Of a stretch of 64,000 nt of DNA, positions 44,854 through 53,516 are shown piece after piece (the first letter of the stretch is position 1; every line of letters starts with the position of its first letter). This DNA comes from Gilvimarinus gilvus (GTDB taxonomy: Bacteria > Pseudomonadota > Gammaproteobacteria > Pseudomonadales > Cellvibrionaceae): NCBI RefSeq assembly GCF_030518155.1, contig NZ_JAULRU010000220.1, forward strand, positions 1 through 64,000, given 5' to 3'. The translations under genes were made by a program, and so were the position numbers. Below the pieces are notes generated by a model. That model made no database searches and was not told where the DNA came from. It was given only the letters and a program-made list of their open reading frames with translations.

Positions 44854-47179
44854 TTAGAATTGATATAGGTAAAAGCGATAGCTGCTTTCAGCAACCAGCT
44901 CGTCGTCCGAGCCACCCACCATGAACAGAGCATCGTCATTGTTAAACTGCACGCCTTCATACATATATTGGTATTCGATAAAATTGTCAGGCACAGACAT
45001 AGCGTTCCAAACTCCGCCCCCCCCATCTAAGATACTTGGGGCCACCATCCCAATAAAACAATCTATTTCCACTGGCCGACATTCTCATTAGGCTTGCACT
45101 CTCAGCCAAGTAATAGTCTTCTTCCCTCACCCACTCTCCAGCCTGCATATTGTACGTAATGAAAAAATTCGCTCTCCTGCTAAACATAATAAACCGCGTT
45201 GCGTCCGCATTAACTTCCATGCCGAAATGGGCACCGTCTAATGCATCCATTTTGTCAATGACTTTTGCATCAAGCGCGGCCGACAGCTCCCACTGTTCGA
45301 GCTTTTCATAAACGTATACAGCACCAAAACACGGGGGAAACTCGCAGGTTTTAGGCGGAATATTATGTGCAACCATGCCAACCTTGGCCAGGTCTAGAGA
45401 GTCAGCCTCACTGTCATTTAAGTTTATTGCAGAAGCCAACAGTAGTTTTTCCCCATCTCTCGAAAAAGATATCGCATCATCTGTATTGTAGCCATCGATC
45501 AAATGCAACTTTTCTGCCGGCAACCAGCCATTATCTTTCCATTCAAAGGTAAACATCCAGTTAGCATAGACGAGCGCCACCTGTTTTCCATCGAACGAAA
45601 AGGCTGATCCGTGCACAGAATGCCAGTAGATGAGTCCCTCCATGGATTTCGCTAGTATTGAACTTTTTTCAGTTTTTTCCGACACATCAAAGTATCGAAC
45701 AATTACAGTTTCATCAGTGAATTCATGCGGGTTAGGATTATCGCCACAGCCTGCATAGGGCCCTTGTACTAAAGCCAACTTTTCACCATTGCCACTAAAA
45801 TTGGCCTCAATGATGAAATCGTAGCCCGTCACTTCAATAGTAAAGTAGTCTATCCACTCATCATTCTCTTCCCTCAGTATAATCACGGACCGGTCACACC
45901 GGTCTTCCTCCCCCACAGCATACAAAGCGACATATTCACCACTCTCAGAAAAAGCTAGTATTTCATAGTTACCCACATTAGCCTCAATTTTAGTACGGCC
46001 AATAGCATGACGAAAATTGCCCGGCAGCCCTTGCATACTTCCTTCCACACAACCCGTTATATTGCACGCCTCGACAACATAGGTATTGTTTACTGCATCG
46101 AGTAAGAAAACTGATACATTTTGCTTGTGACTGCCATCCTCAAACTCACCAACAATAGATCTTTCCCCAAACACATCAACTTCTATTACATTAAGAGCGT
46201 CTGCATGGTTCGGTAACGTCGCCTGGAATTCGAGTCGATTCTGATTAATGTAACGATACGTGTAATCAAAAGCATCGGGTAATGGTGGAAGTACCGCAAA
46301 CTCAACCGCAACGGTGCACGACTCTCGCAAAAATTCAATTGTGAAGGTATTGTCGATCAACTGCCCGTCACAGCCTGTCGCGGATTCCAGGTAGAAACCC
46401 TCTTCAGGTATAAGCTCAATCGCAGTGTTTTCACCATATAGCAACGCCGTCGGTAATCCTTGATAGCTACCATGCTCATTGACGTCTACCGTCACACTGA
46501 CAGGAACCGGGGCAAACTCGGCACTAACTTCGCAAGACTCAACAACCTCATCAATCTCAAAAGAAAGACCAATTAATGCACCGCCGCAGCCCGTTGCACT
46601 GATCAGCTGCTGGCCTTCGTTGGGAGTAAAATCAATGCTCAAAGACTCCCCTTGGCTCACCGTGGTCAGTGCCGGGGTTGCCATGCCATTGCCCGCTATA
46701 TTGACGACCACATCATAGTCAACGGCTGCTGAACTTAACGAATCCGAACTGTGGGAACTGAAAGATGAACTAGCAGGCTATTGAAAAACCCCAAGCGTAC
46801 TCAGGCTTTCAGGCTGGCTCGTAATCTAGGCGGCCTTTTGATGGTGTGTGTCCACCCATCGAAAAAGGGTAACGACGAGTACGGGCCAGCCTGAAAGCCC
46901 CGGAGGGCGTGGCCTGAAGCGCACATCTGCTGCGCCTTGCCTCTAGCAAAGGGAACCACCCTGTCCGTCGAGACAAGACACAACATCTGCACGCTTCAGA
47001 CTACGCTGAGCATGCATGAGGTTTTTCAACAGCCTGCTACACGAGGCCTGCCCGGATGAGCTTGATACCACACTAGCGCCAGCTCCGGAATTACCCGAGC
47101 CACCGCAAGCGGTTAAAAACAATATGACAATCAGCAGCAAGTACGCACTGACAGGCCGCGTTAGAAATTCGAGCATCAC
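44854..47179 (-). pseudogene. Beta-propeller-like lipoprotein gene, broken by a MITE and a frameshift
   Basis: The 5' part (47179-47039) encodes a signal with lipobox LTAC (Cys25) and the start of a Ser-rich linker. A 267-bp MITE (46771-47037) follows and introduces stop codons. After it the frame resumes at 46768 with more Ser-rich linker (SSFSSHSSDSLSSAA), two tandem ~80-residue repeats each with a TGC(G/D)G motif, then a ~400-residue region of beta-propeller-like strands (SESGEYVALYAVG, SGNGEKLALV, SRDGEKLLLA). A G8 run (C8 on plus, 45017-45024) shifts the frame; with one base fewer the reading continues to 44854. Restored length would be about 685 aa. Function unknown; probably a surface lipoprotein. 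A downstream fragment from 46711 could still be translated only if it has its own start. Confidence 0.8.
46771..47039. mobile_element. MITE (267 bp) with terminal inverted repeats
   Basis: Ends GCAGGCTATTGAAAAACC (left, from 46773) and its complement GGTTTTTCAACAGCCTGC (right, to 47037) differ at one position. The dinucleotide TA flanks both sides (46771-46772, 47038-47039) and looks like the target duplication. No transposase is encoded. It sits inside the Ser-rich linker of the lipoprotein gene; deleting it with one TA restores the reading frame. The TTGAAAAACC ends resemble those at the left window edge and at 61651. Confidence 0.85.
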
Positions 47180-47301
47180 TGTTCACTCCCCTCATCCATG
47201 CAATCGTTATTGGCGATGAGCAACTTATCTAGAATTGCTTGACGCAGAGGGTATCGGAATAAATGTTAAAAAACTGTAACGGGTACAATTGTTAACAAAT
47301 T

Positions 47302-47370
<69 letters not shown>

Positions 47371-47383
47371 TTTTATTTATATT

Positions 47384-48478
47384 TTAAAATGCGTAAGAAA
47401 GGCTAATATTAACGCCATCATCCAAACCTAGCTGATAGCCGTTATAATCCTCTTCAATACGGGTAATCCACTCAGCGCCTAAACGCAGTCCTGCAAAATT
47501 ACCGCCGGTTATCACAGTATTAATACCGATGCCCGCATCCAAAAATTCGCCACCATAATTGGCCTGTAAATCGCTTGGGCTACTGTGACCATGTGGACCG
47601 TTGTAGTGTCCGCTAATGGAGTCTTGCTCAGACCATTCAAGCCGCGCCGACACACTCATCCAGTCGAGTACACGAATGGCACTCCACACCGTAGCGCCAT
47701 ACTTGTCGCCAAAAGCAAAACCCGAATCGTTTTCGTTTTCGAGTCGAATTTCAGCGTTAGCCTGAGCGCCCCAACTCACTATGCCACTAAACCCTGTATA
47801 AGTAATCGAAGGTAGCGCGTCAAACGTACCACTGCCGAGCTGCATACCGTAATGAACAAAGCTGCCGTCGGCGTTCTTTTCATCAACACTACCGGTAGGA
47901 AGGCTCACCCCAAAGGTTGTTATCAGTTGGTGAGAAGAACTTGGGGTCCAGTTATAGAGGGCGCTGACCACGGTATCGCCCCAGCCCGAGGTGCCATGGC
48001 TATGGTGGTGATGCATATTCATCATATCGGCCATTCCGTCCATACCCGACATATCGTTCATATTGGGCATTTCACCCATATCTGACATCTCGGCGTGACC
48101 ATGTCCGGCCATACCGGTGGAAGCCATATCCATATCCATGCTCATGTACATAGGCATCAGCATCAACGTGAGGTTGTCGTTGGGAGCGTACATGATATCC
48201 AGCATGATCATATCCATGGTCATGCCCGTTGGCATCATCGAGAAACCGGCCATGGCCAGATCGTGTGCACTGGCCTCATCACTACCGTGAAACATACCGC
48301 TATAGCTGGAACGCAGATACCGGTAACCGGTCATAACCTCACCCTTTTTGTGGGTATGGTCAGCCATAACCCCTGCTGGCGCATGAGACTCGGGAACCGG
48401 GCCACCTTCGTGTGCCATAGAGGTGTTCGAGGCGGCGAGTGCAACAGCCAGAGCCAATCCGGTCAATTTTTGTTCCAT
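47384..48478 (-). CDS. Outer-membrane barrel-like protein with Met/His-rich insert
   Basis: 364 aa with a Sec signal peptide (ending MAHE near 23). Residues about 75-165 are extraordinarily rich in Met, Asp, Gly and His (MYMSMDMDMASTG, then DMSGMDGMADMMNMHHHHSH). The C-terminal 200 residues alternate hydrophobic and polar strands and end in Phe (ISLSYAF), as in small outer-membrane barrels. The Met/His content suggests Cu(I)/Ag(I) or other soft-metal binding; that is inference. Similar 'transporter' barrels occur near copper-resistance genes. A 19-bp palindrome lies upstream of it. Confidence 0.7.
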   Translation of the reverse strand: MEQKLTGLALAVALAASNTSMAHEGGPVPESHAPAGVMADHTHKKGEVMTGYRYLRSSYSGMFHGSDEASAHDLAMAGFSMMPTGMTMDMIMLDIMYAPNDNLTLMLMPMYMSMDMDMASTGMAGHGHAEMSDMGEMPNMNDMSGMDGMADMMNMHHHHSHGTSGWGDTVVSALYNWTPSSSHQLITTFGVSLPTGSVDEKNADGSFVHYGMQLGSGTFDALPSITYTGFSGIVSWGAQANAEIRLENENDSGFAFGDKYGATVWSAIRVLDWMSVSARLEWSEQDSISGHYNGPHGHSSPSDLQANYGGEFLDAGIGINTVITGGNFAGLRLGAEWITRIEEDYNGYQLGLDDGVNISLSYAF

Positions 48479-48545
48479 TATCTACTCCTAAAGATGTGCC
48501 TTGTACATATGAGGTTGTATTCTACCCACATCCGCCCGACATATA

Positions 48546-48564
48546 GTGCGACAGATTGTCGCAC
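48546..48564. promoter_or_regulatory. 19-bp palindromic operator candidate
   Basis: GTGCGACA-GAT-TGTCGCAC, perfect arms of 8 bp. It lies in the divergent gap between the Met-rich barrel gene (start 48478) and the DUF4136 lipoprotein gene (start 48671), so it could control either. The cognate regulator is unknown. Confidence 0.6.
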
Positions 48565-48670
48565 AATCAATGTAATTTGTGCCTCAACACGCAGCGGCAT
48601 CGCATTTATTCGCTCTCAAATAACGTTATACTAGGGCAAGCGTCAAACTTCACTAACAGGATGTAATGCT

Positions 48671-49273
48671 ATGAAAGCCACAGGTTTTTTGTACACATTT
48701 CGAACAGTCATCACGGGTGCCCTTTTATCCGCGCTGGTTTTGGCCACAGGCTGTGCTACTGGTCCCGATATTCGCAGTGACTTCGATAAAAACGCCGACT
48801 TCCGAAGCTATAAAACGTTTGGTTTCGTTGACCCGCTGGGCACGGATAAGCACGGCTACTCTTCACTGGTAACATCGCACTTTAAGTCCGCCGCGCGCAA
48901 CGAAATGGAAGCGCTGGGATATACCTACAACGAAAACGATCCAGAGCTTCTGGTGAATTTCTTCATGAACACAGAAAATCGAACTGAAATTCGCTCGTCT
49001 CCCAGAATGACGGCATCTTATGGCTACTACGGATACCGCTCAGGGCTGTACATGGGCTTTCCTGTCTATGAGTCAGACACAGAAACCAGACACTATAAAA
49101 TGGGCACACTTAACATTGACGTTGTTGATGCTAGCGAGGAGCGTTTAATTTGGGAAGGGATTGCCGAAGGCAAGCTCAGCAAAGAAGCTTTGGATAACCC
49201 GCGCCCTGCCATTCATAGCGCAGTAAAGCAGATTTTCCAGCAATACCCCACGGCACCTAAAGCGGCCGAGTAA
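48671..49273 (+). CDS. DUF4136 lipoprotein, copy 1
   Basis: 200 aa. Lipobox ATGC near residue 28, then the DUF4136 features: DIRSDFDKNADFRSYKTFGF (start of domain) and LNIDVVDASEERLIWEGIAEG toward the end. Such small envelope lipoproteins are common in Gammaproteobacteria and have no assigned function. A paralogue follows after 41 bp. Confidence 0.88.
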   Translation: MKATGFLYTFRTVITGALLSALVLATGCATGPDIRSDFDKNADFRSYKTFGFVDPLGTDKHGYSSLVTSHFKSAARNEMEALGYTYNENDPELLVNFFMNTENRTEIRSSPRMTASYGYYGYRSGLYMGFPVYESDTETRHYKMGTLNIDVVDASEERLIWEGIAEGKLSKEALDNPRPAIHSAVKQIFQQYPTAPKAAE

Positions 49274-49314
49274 CATTACGGCGCGGCACTCGCCGCGCCC
49301 TCTTACATTTGTGA

Positions 49315-49920
49315 ATGCGACCCTACCTTATGATTTTTAAATCCAGAGCCGTTTTATTTGTAACTGTGACTCTCGCCATTGCAGTGCTGGCGGCATGTCA
49401 GAGCGCCCCCAAACCTAAAATTGAGTCGATATACAATAAGGCGGCGGATTTTTCAGTTTATCGGACATTTTCTCTGACCCGTGAACCAGAAATGCTGCTT
49501 TATGACGACGCTAAGCCCTATATAGCGGTTTTCAATACCGCCATCATTAGCGCCATGGAAGATAAAGGTTACCGCCACATCGAAGAAGGTGGAGACTTGT
49601 TTGTCAACTATCGGGCGGAAGTGGATAACCAGCTGGAGTCATTCAATAACGCCATTCCCATAACCCCAAATCGTATGGGTTATTACAGCTCCTGGGCCTC
49701 TCTCTATGGCCCACTGCCGCAAGAGCGCGAAGGTGGCAGCACTCGTATTACCTATACCGGGGCGCTGAATATCGATGTTGTCGATGCCAAACACAAGCAG
49801 GCAATTTGGCAGGGTGTTTACCAACAAAAAATCACCAGCGACAGGCGTGATGACCGGGAAGCTCTGATCAAAAAAGCGGCTGAAGATGTTTTAGCCACGT
49901 TACCTCACGCAAATAAATAA
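49315..49920 (+). CDS. DUF4136 lipoprotein, copy 2
   Basis: 201 aa from the ATG at 49315 (an ATG at 49330 is also possible). Lipobox LAAC near residue 28. Shares with copy 1 YNKAADFSVYRTFSL and LNIDVVDAKHKQAIWQG, but is otherwise quite diverged, so the duplication is old. Tandem arrangement suggests the two act together in the envelope. Function unknown. Confidence 0.88.
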   Translation: MRPYLMIFKSRAVLFVTVTLAIAVLAACQSAPKPKIESIYNKAADFSVYRTFSLTREPEMLLYDDAKPYIAVFNTAIISAMEDKGYRHIEEGGDLFVNYRAEVDNQLESFNNAIPITPNRMGYYSSWASLYGPLPQEREGGSTRITYTGALNIDVVDAKHKQAIWQGVYQQKITSDRRDDREALIKKAAEDVLATLPHANK

Positions 49921-49935
49921 ACCAGAACCCCGCCC

Positions 49936-49959
49936 CCGAGAGGCCTCACGGTCTCTCGG
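49936..49959. terminator. Bidirectional hairpin between convergent genes
   Basis: CCGAGAG (49936-49942) pairs with CTCTCGG (49953-49959) between the DUF4136 and MFS stop codons. There is no clear T-run, so a terminator role is only likely from position. Confidence 0.4.
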
Positions 49960-51150
49960 TTATACCAATCGTTGGCGATTCAACAAAGCCCACACTGAAA
50001 TCAACAACAGCAACACCACGGGCACTAGCGTCGCCAGCACTTGCACCTGCCAGCCAAAGCTCACCAACACCCAACCGGCACAAAGCGATGCCGCAGCCTG
50101 CAGTGAAAATACACTGAAATCATTAACCGCCTGCGCCTTAAAGCGCTCGGCGCCACTGTAAGCTTTGGGCAGTAAGGTGGTACCGGCAAGAAAAAGAAAA
50201 TTCCAACCAACCCCCAGCAACACCAAAGCCCACCAATAGTGCATAACAGCGTGTCCACTCAATGCGATAATCAACACGGCAAAATACAGGACACAGCCGC
50301 TCAACATTAGCGTGATAACGCCCAGGCGCTGCAATAAAAACCCCGCAAACAACGAGGGGAGAAACATTGCCATTAGGTGACTTTGGATAACCCATTTTGC
50401 CTCATGCAAACTATGGCCATAGTGACTGTGCATGCTGATGGGTGTGGACGTCATTAGGAAGCTCATAACGGCATAGCCGATGGCAGCCGAGGCCAATGCA
50501 ATTAAAAACACAGGCTGGCGCACAATCTCTGAAAGAGGCCGACCGGTGCCTTTGTCCTGAGTTTGCAGCTGCTCAGGGTTGCGAAAACCCATAAACACGA
50601 TGGCCGCCAAGACGATAGCCAACAGCAAAATCAAGAAAGAACCACTGTACTGTGCCAGCCCCGACCAGTGCCGGCCCCAGGCCCCAAACTCTGGCCCCAC
50701 AATGGCGGAGACGATACCGCTTAACATAATCATGGATACAGCGGGACCTGCATCGGCCGGATCGCTTAAGCTCTCTATGGCGGCAAAGCGGAATTGCTGA
50801 AAAAAAGCCATGGCCGCGCCCATAAAAGCGGCTCCTGACAGCAGACTGATAAAGCTGGAAAATTCGGTTGCAGCCAATCCGAGCAATGCGCCGATCGCCG
50901 AGCAAGCGATACCCGTGAAACCTGCAAAACGTCGACCTCGGCGACGAACCAACGAAGCCGCCGGCAAGGTCGTTAACGCGGTGCCGACAATAGTACAGGC
51001 CAATGGTAACGTGGCCAATGCGGGGTTAGCCGCGAGCTTTGCCCCCAACAGCCCACTAATGAGAACCATCAATGGGATCGAGGTCATGACCAAAGATAAG
51101 GTTCCCGCTAACACCCAGACGTTGCGAGGGAAACGCAGCCAATGCTTCAT
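49960..51150 (-). CDS. MFS transporter (unknown substrate)
   Basis: 396 aa, about twelve membrane segments. After the second segment a basic turn reads VRRRGRRFAG, the MFS loop 2-3 signature position. The central loop (about residues 190-210) is polar. Similar single-gene MFS exporters handle drugs or metabolites; nothing nearby identifies the cargo. Divergent from the urea/allophanate block. Confidence 0.85.
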   Translation of the reverse strand: MKHWLRFPRNVWVLAGTLSLVMTSIPLMVLISGLLGAKLAANPALATLPLACTIVGTALTTLPAASLVRRRGRRFAGFTGIACSAIGALLGLAATEFSSFISLLSGAAFMGAAMAFFQQFRFAAIESLSDPADAGPAVSMIMLSGIVSAIVGPEFGAWGRHWSGLAQYSGSFLILLLAIVLAAIVFMGFRNPEQLQTQDKGTGRPLSEIVRQPVFLIALASAAIGYAVMSFLMTSTPISMHSHYGHSLHEAKWVIQSHLMAMFLPSLFAGFLLQRLGVITLMLSGCVLYFAVLIIALSGHAVMHYWWALVLLGVGWNFLFLAGTTLLPKAYSGAERFKAQAVNDFSVFSLQAAASLCAGWVLVSFGWQVQVLATLVPVVLLLLISVWALLNRQRLV

Positions 51151-51448
51151 AATTCTTACTTTCCTTAGTTGCAGTACACCCGTGCTGCTCGCATTAGGTG
51201 CGTCAATAAGCCAGATAACAGAGGGCGCTCTGGCGCATTTTTAGTCCACGAAAGCCTTTTCCAAACAGCCACCGAATTACCGCACCATTTTAACGCAATT
51301 GAGTGCACGTATCGTTAATTTGGTGCGCACCATTAGTGCAAAGAATACCTGTTGAAGCAAACCCGATTTCTGAGAGGTGATCAGTTTCTTTCGCCAAGCC
51401 CCATAAAATCGGCCTTTCCCGCACACAGCATACCTCTCATTTTTTGTT
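51151..51448. other. Gene-free upstream region of the urea block
   Basis: Together with the promoter below this makes about 354 bp without a supported gene. It holds the perfect palindrome TGGTGCGCACCA (around 51319-51330) followed by TTAGTGCA. GCAC/GTGC half-sites recall NtrC enhancers, but their spacing is 5 rather than the usual 7, so the assignment is uncertain. Confidence 0.35.
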
Positions 51449-51465
51449 TGGCACGCTTCATGCTC
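51449..51465 (+). promoter_or_regulatory. Sigma-54 promoter before the allophanate hydrolase gene
   Basis: TGGCACGCTTCATGCTC matches TGGCAC-N5-TTGC well: GG (51450-51451) and GC (51462-51463) are exactly 10 bases apart, as RpoN requires. It lies 42 bases before the ATG at 51505. Nitrogen control through NtrC is the usual logic for urea genes. Confidence 0.7.
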
Positions 51466-51504
51466 AAGCAGAGTTTGCCATAATAGACAGGACATCAATA
51501 AACA

Positions 51505-53304
51505 ATGCTGACCACAGGTTGGACAATACCGGACTGGCAAGAAGCCTATGCCAGCGGTAAACACACACCCGACACCCTACTGCAGGATCTGCTGAGTAGC
51601 CTTACTGAGTGCGCCCCCACCTGGACTCACATTGTTAGCGAGTTATACCTACAGCAAGCACTGAGCGATTTAAGCAACAAGAGACCGCAAGAGTGTCCAT
51701 TGTACGGCATCCCCTTTGCCGTAAAAGACAATATAGACGTGGCCGGCCTGCCCACATCAGCTGCCTGTCCCGACTATGCCTATGAAGCTCGCCACGATGC
51801 CGCCACCGTTGCCAAACTGCGAGACGCCGGCGCGATTGTAATAGGCAAAACCAACCTCGATCAATTTGCCACAGGCTTGGTAGGTACACGCTCCCCGTAC
51901 GGAGCAGTGCCTAATAGTTTCAACAAAGACTATATTTCCGGTGGCTCAAGCTCCGGCTCCGCGGTTGCCGTCGCCAATGGTCTGGTGCCTTTCAGTCTTG
52001 GCACTGACACAGCTGGGTCTGGCCGTGTGCCGGCCAGCTTCAACAACATTGTCGGACTAAAACCCACCAAGGGGCGTTTCAGTACCGCAGGCGTTGTACC
52101 GGCGTGTCGCAGTATTGATTGTGTTTCCGTTTTCGCGCTCTCAGTCGCCGATGCTCACTGCATTGCAGAGATTATGCAAGGTGAAGATGTAGGCGATGGC
52201 TATTCGCGCGAACCGAACACACTTGCGCAAGCTAAACGTATTGGCAACTCCCCAACCTTTGCTGTTCCTGCCAGCATTGACTGGTTTGGAGACACAGCTC
52301 AACAAGCCGCATGGCAGCAAAGCTTGATAAAACTCAAAGAGATGGGCACAACCATTGTCGAAATGGACTTTACGCCTATGCTTGAACTTGCCCAGCTTCT
52401 GTATGGAGGTGCATGGGTGGCTGAGCGCGGCGCCGCTGTGGGTGATTTTATCGAACAAAAACCCGGCAGCGTTAATGAAGTCGTCGGAAAAATTATTCGC
52501 AATAGCTCAAATTTTTCTGCCATTGATGCCTTTAACGCCGAATACAATCGCGCTGCTCTCGCCAAAACCATTCAAGAGAAAATGAAGGCCGTTGATGCCT
52601 TGCTGGTACCAACCACTCCTCGCTTCCCTACGCAACAGCAAGTGGCTGATGAACCTATTCTAGTCAATAGCCAATTGGGTACTTTTACAAATTTCGTCAA
52701 CCTGGCCGATTGTTCTGCACTATCGCTACCGGCAGGAATTCGCAGCGACGGGCTGCCGTTCGGCATCACCTTGATAGCCCCAGCCTGGAACGATTTGGCT
52801 CTGGCCGAGTTTGGTCACCGCTGGCAACAGTTTTGCCCGTGGCAACGCGGCGCCCTGGCAGGAACATTACCGGCAGACGGTCAACTCACGTTTACCCACC
52901 GCGAAAACTGTATGCGCATAGCCGTTGTTGGCGCCCACCTAACCGGCATGCCGCTCAATTATCAGCTTACCGAGCTCGGCGCCCAATTTGTGGAAGAAAC
53001 CACAACCTCCAACAATTATCGTTTATACGCCTTGGCCGATACCACACCGGCCAAACCCGCACTGGTTCGCGCAGAGAGCGGCCAGGCAATTAGCCTAGAG
53101 ATTTGGCAGCTGCCGATGAGCAACCTGGGGGCTTTTTTCTCACAAATTCCAGCACCTTTGGGCCTAGGCAGTATCACTTTGCACACCGGAGAATCCGTAA
53201 AAGGATTTATCTGCGAAGCGGCCGGTATTGCCAACGCAAGTGACGTTACCGAATTCGGCGGCTGGAAAAATTATATTGCGAGCATTAAGCGAAAAGTTTC
53301 GTAA
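51505..53304 (+). CDS. atzF: Allophanate hydrolase (AtzF-type)
   Basis: 599 aa. The amidase-signature domain (residues 1-440) has catalytic Lys74 (AVKDN), cis-Ser148 (GGSSSGSA) and nucleophile Ser172 (DTAGSGR); the spacings 74 and 24 equal those of AtzF (Lys91/Ser165/Ser189). The ~145-residue C-terminal domain (from about 455; IAVVGAHLTGMPLN, LGSITLHTGE, EFGGWKNY) is the AtzF extension that aids decarboxylation. It converts allophanate to ammonia and CO2. The usual partner, urea carboxylase, is not adjacent; instead the urea ABC transporter follows after 212 bp. Sigma-54-type promoter upstream. Confidence 0.93.
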   Translation: MLTTGWTIPDWQEAYASGKHTPDTLLQDLLSSLTECAPTWTHIVSELYLQQALSDLSNKRPQECPLYGIPFAVKDNIDVAGLPTSAACPDYAYEARHDAATVAKLRDAGAIVIGKTNLDQFATGLVGTRSPYGAVPNSFNKDYISGGSSSGSAVAVANGLVPFSLGTDTAGSGRVPASFNNIVGLKPTKGRFSTAGVVPACRSIDCVSVFALSVADAHCIAEIMQGEDVGDGYSREPNTLAQAKRIGNSPTFAVPASIDWFGDTAQQAAWQQSLIKLKEMGTTIVEMDFTPMLELAQLLYGGAWVAERGAAVGDFIEQKPGSVNEVVGKIIRNSSNFSAIDAFNAEYNRAALAKTIQEKMKAVDALLVPTTPRFPTQQQVADEPILVNSQLGTFTNFVNLADCSALSLPAGIRSDGLPFGITLIAPAWNDLALAEFGHRWQQFCPWQRGALAGTLPADGQLTFTHRENCMRIAVVGAHLTGMPLNYQLTELGAQFVEETTTSNNYRLYALADTTPAKPALVRAESGQAISLEIWQLPMSNLGAFFSQIPAPLGLGSITLHTGESVKGFICEAAGIANASDVTEFGGWKNYIASIKRKVS

Positions 53305-53312
53305 TAAAAAAT

Positions 53313-53458
53313 ATTTGCGAGTAACTACAAGCGGTGAAGTAAACACTGCGGCAGTTGTCAGACTGCGGTGCAATCCGACGCTCGCAAATTTGGAGCCTTT
53401 ACCGGCTGCAATAGGGGGAAGACAGTCCCCAAAAAGAAAGACGCCTGAAAAACAGGCG
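53313..53458 (+). ncRNA. Structured leader RNA upstream of urtA (candidate riboswitch or regulatory RNA)
   Basis: In the 212-bp gap. A 9-bp closing stem ATTTGCGAG/CTCGCAAAT (53313-53321, 53381-53389) encloses two hairpins: GCGGTG/CACTGC (53331-53336, 53344-53349) and GCAGTT/GACTGC (53351-53356, 53361-53366), giving a three-way junction with an unpaired GGTGCAATCCGACG. Downstream are GGGGA/TCCCC (53415-53419, 53426-53430) and CGCCTG/CAGGCG around 53442-53458, the latter a possible terminator-like or ribosome-site-hiding hairpin. This layout is typical of a cis-regulatory RNA. It fits no class I recognise. Confidence 0.5.
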
Positions 53459-53516
53459 CCTTCGCTAAGCACTTGGAGTTCAACCAAATCGTTTTCTACA
53501 CAAATGGAGAAAAACC

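Noticed and set aside
44854-45072. Independent 72-codon gene
   Set aside because: It is better explained as the frameshifted end of the lipoprotein gene; its first residues come from reading the previous frame.
51319-51338. NtrC enhancer site
   Set aside because: GCAC and GTGC half-sites are 5 rather than 7 bases apart; kept only as a remark.
51277-51564. 95-codon minus-strand frame before the allophanate hydrolase
   Set aside because: It overlaps the promoter and start of a well supported gene; no ribosome site.
53313-53430. Cobalamin riboswitch
   Set aside because: GGTGCAATCC recalls part of the core, but the B12 box (GCCACTG) and expected order are missing, and the gene context does not fit.
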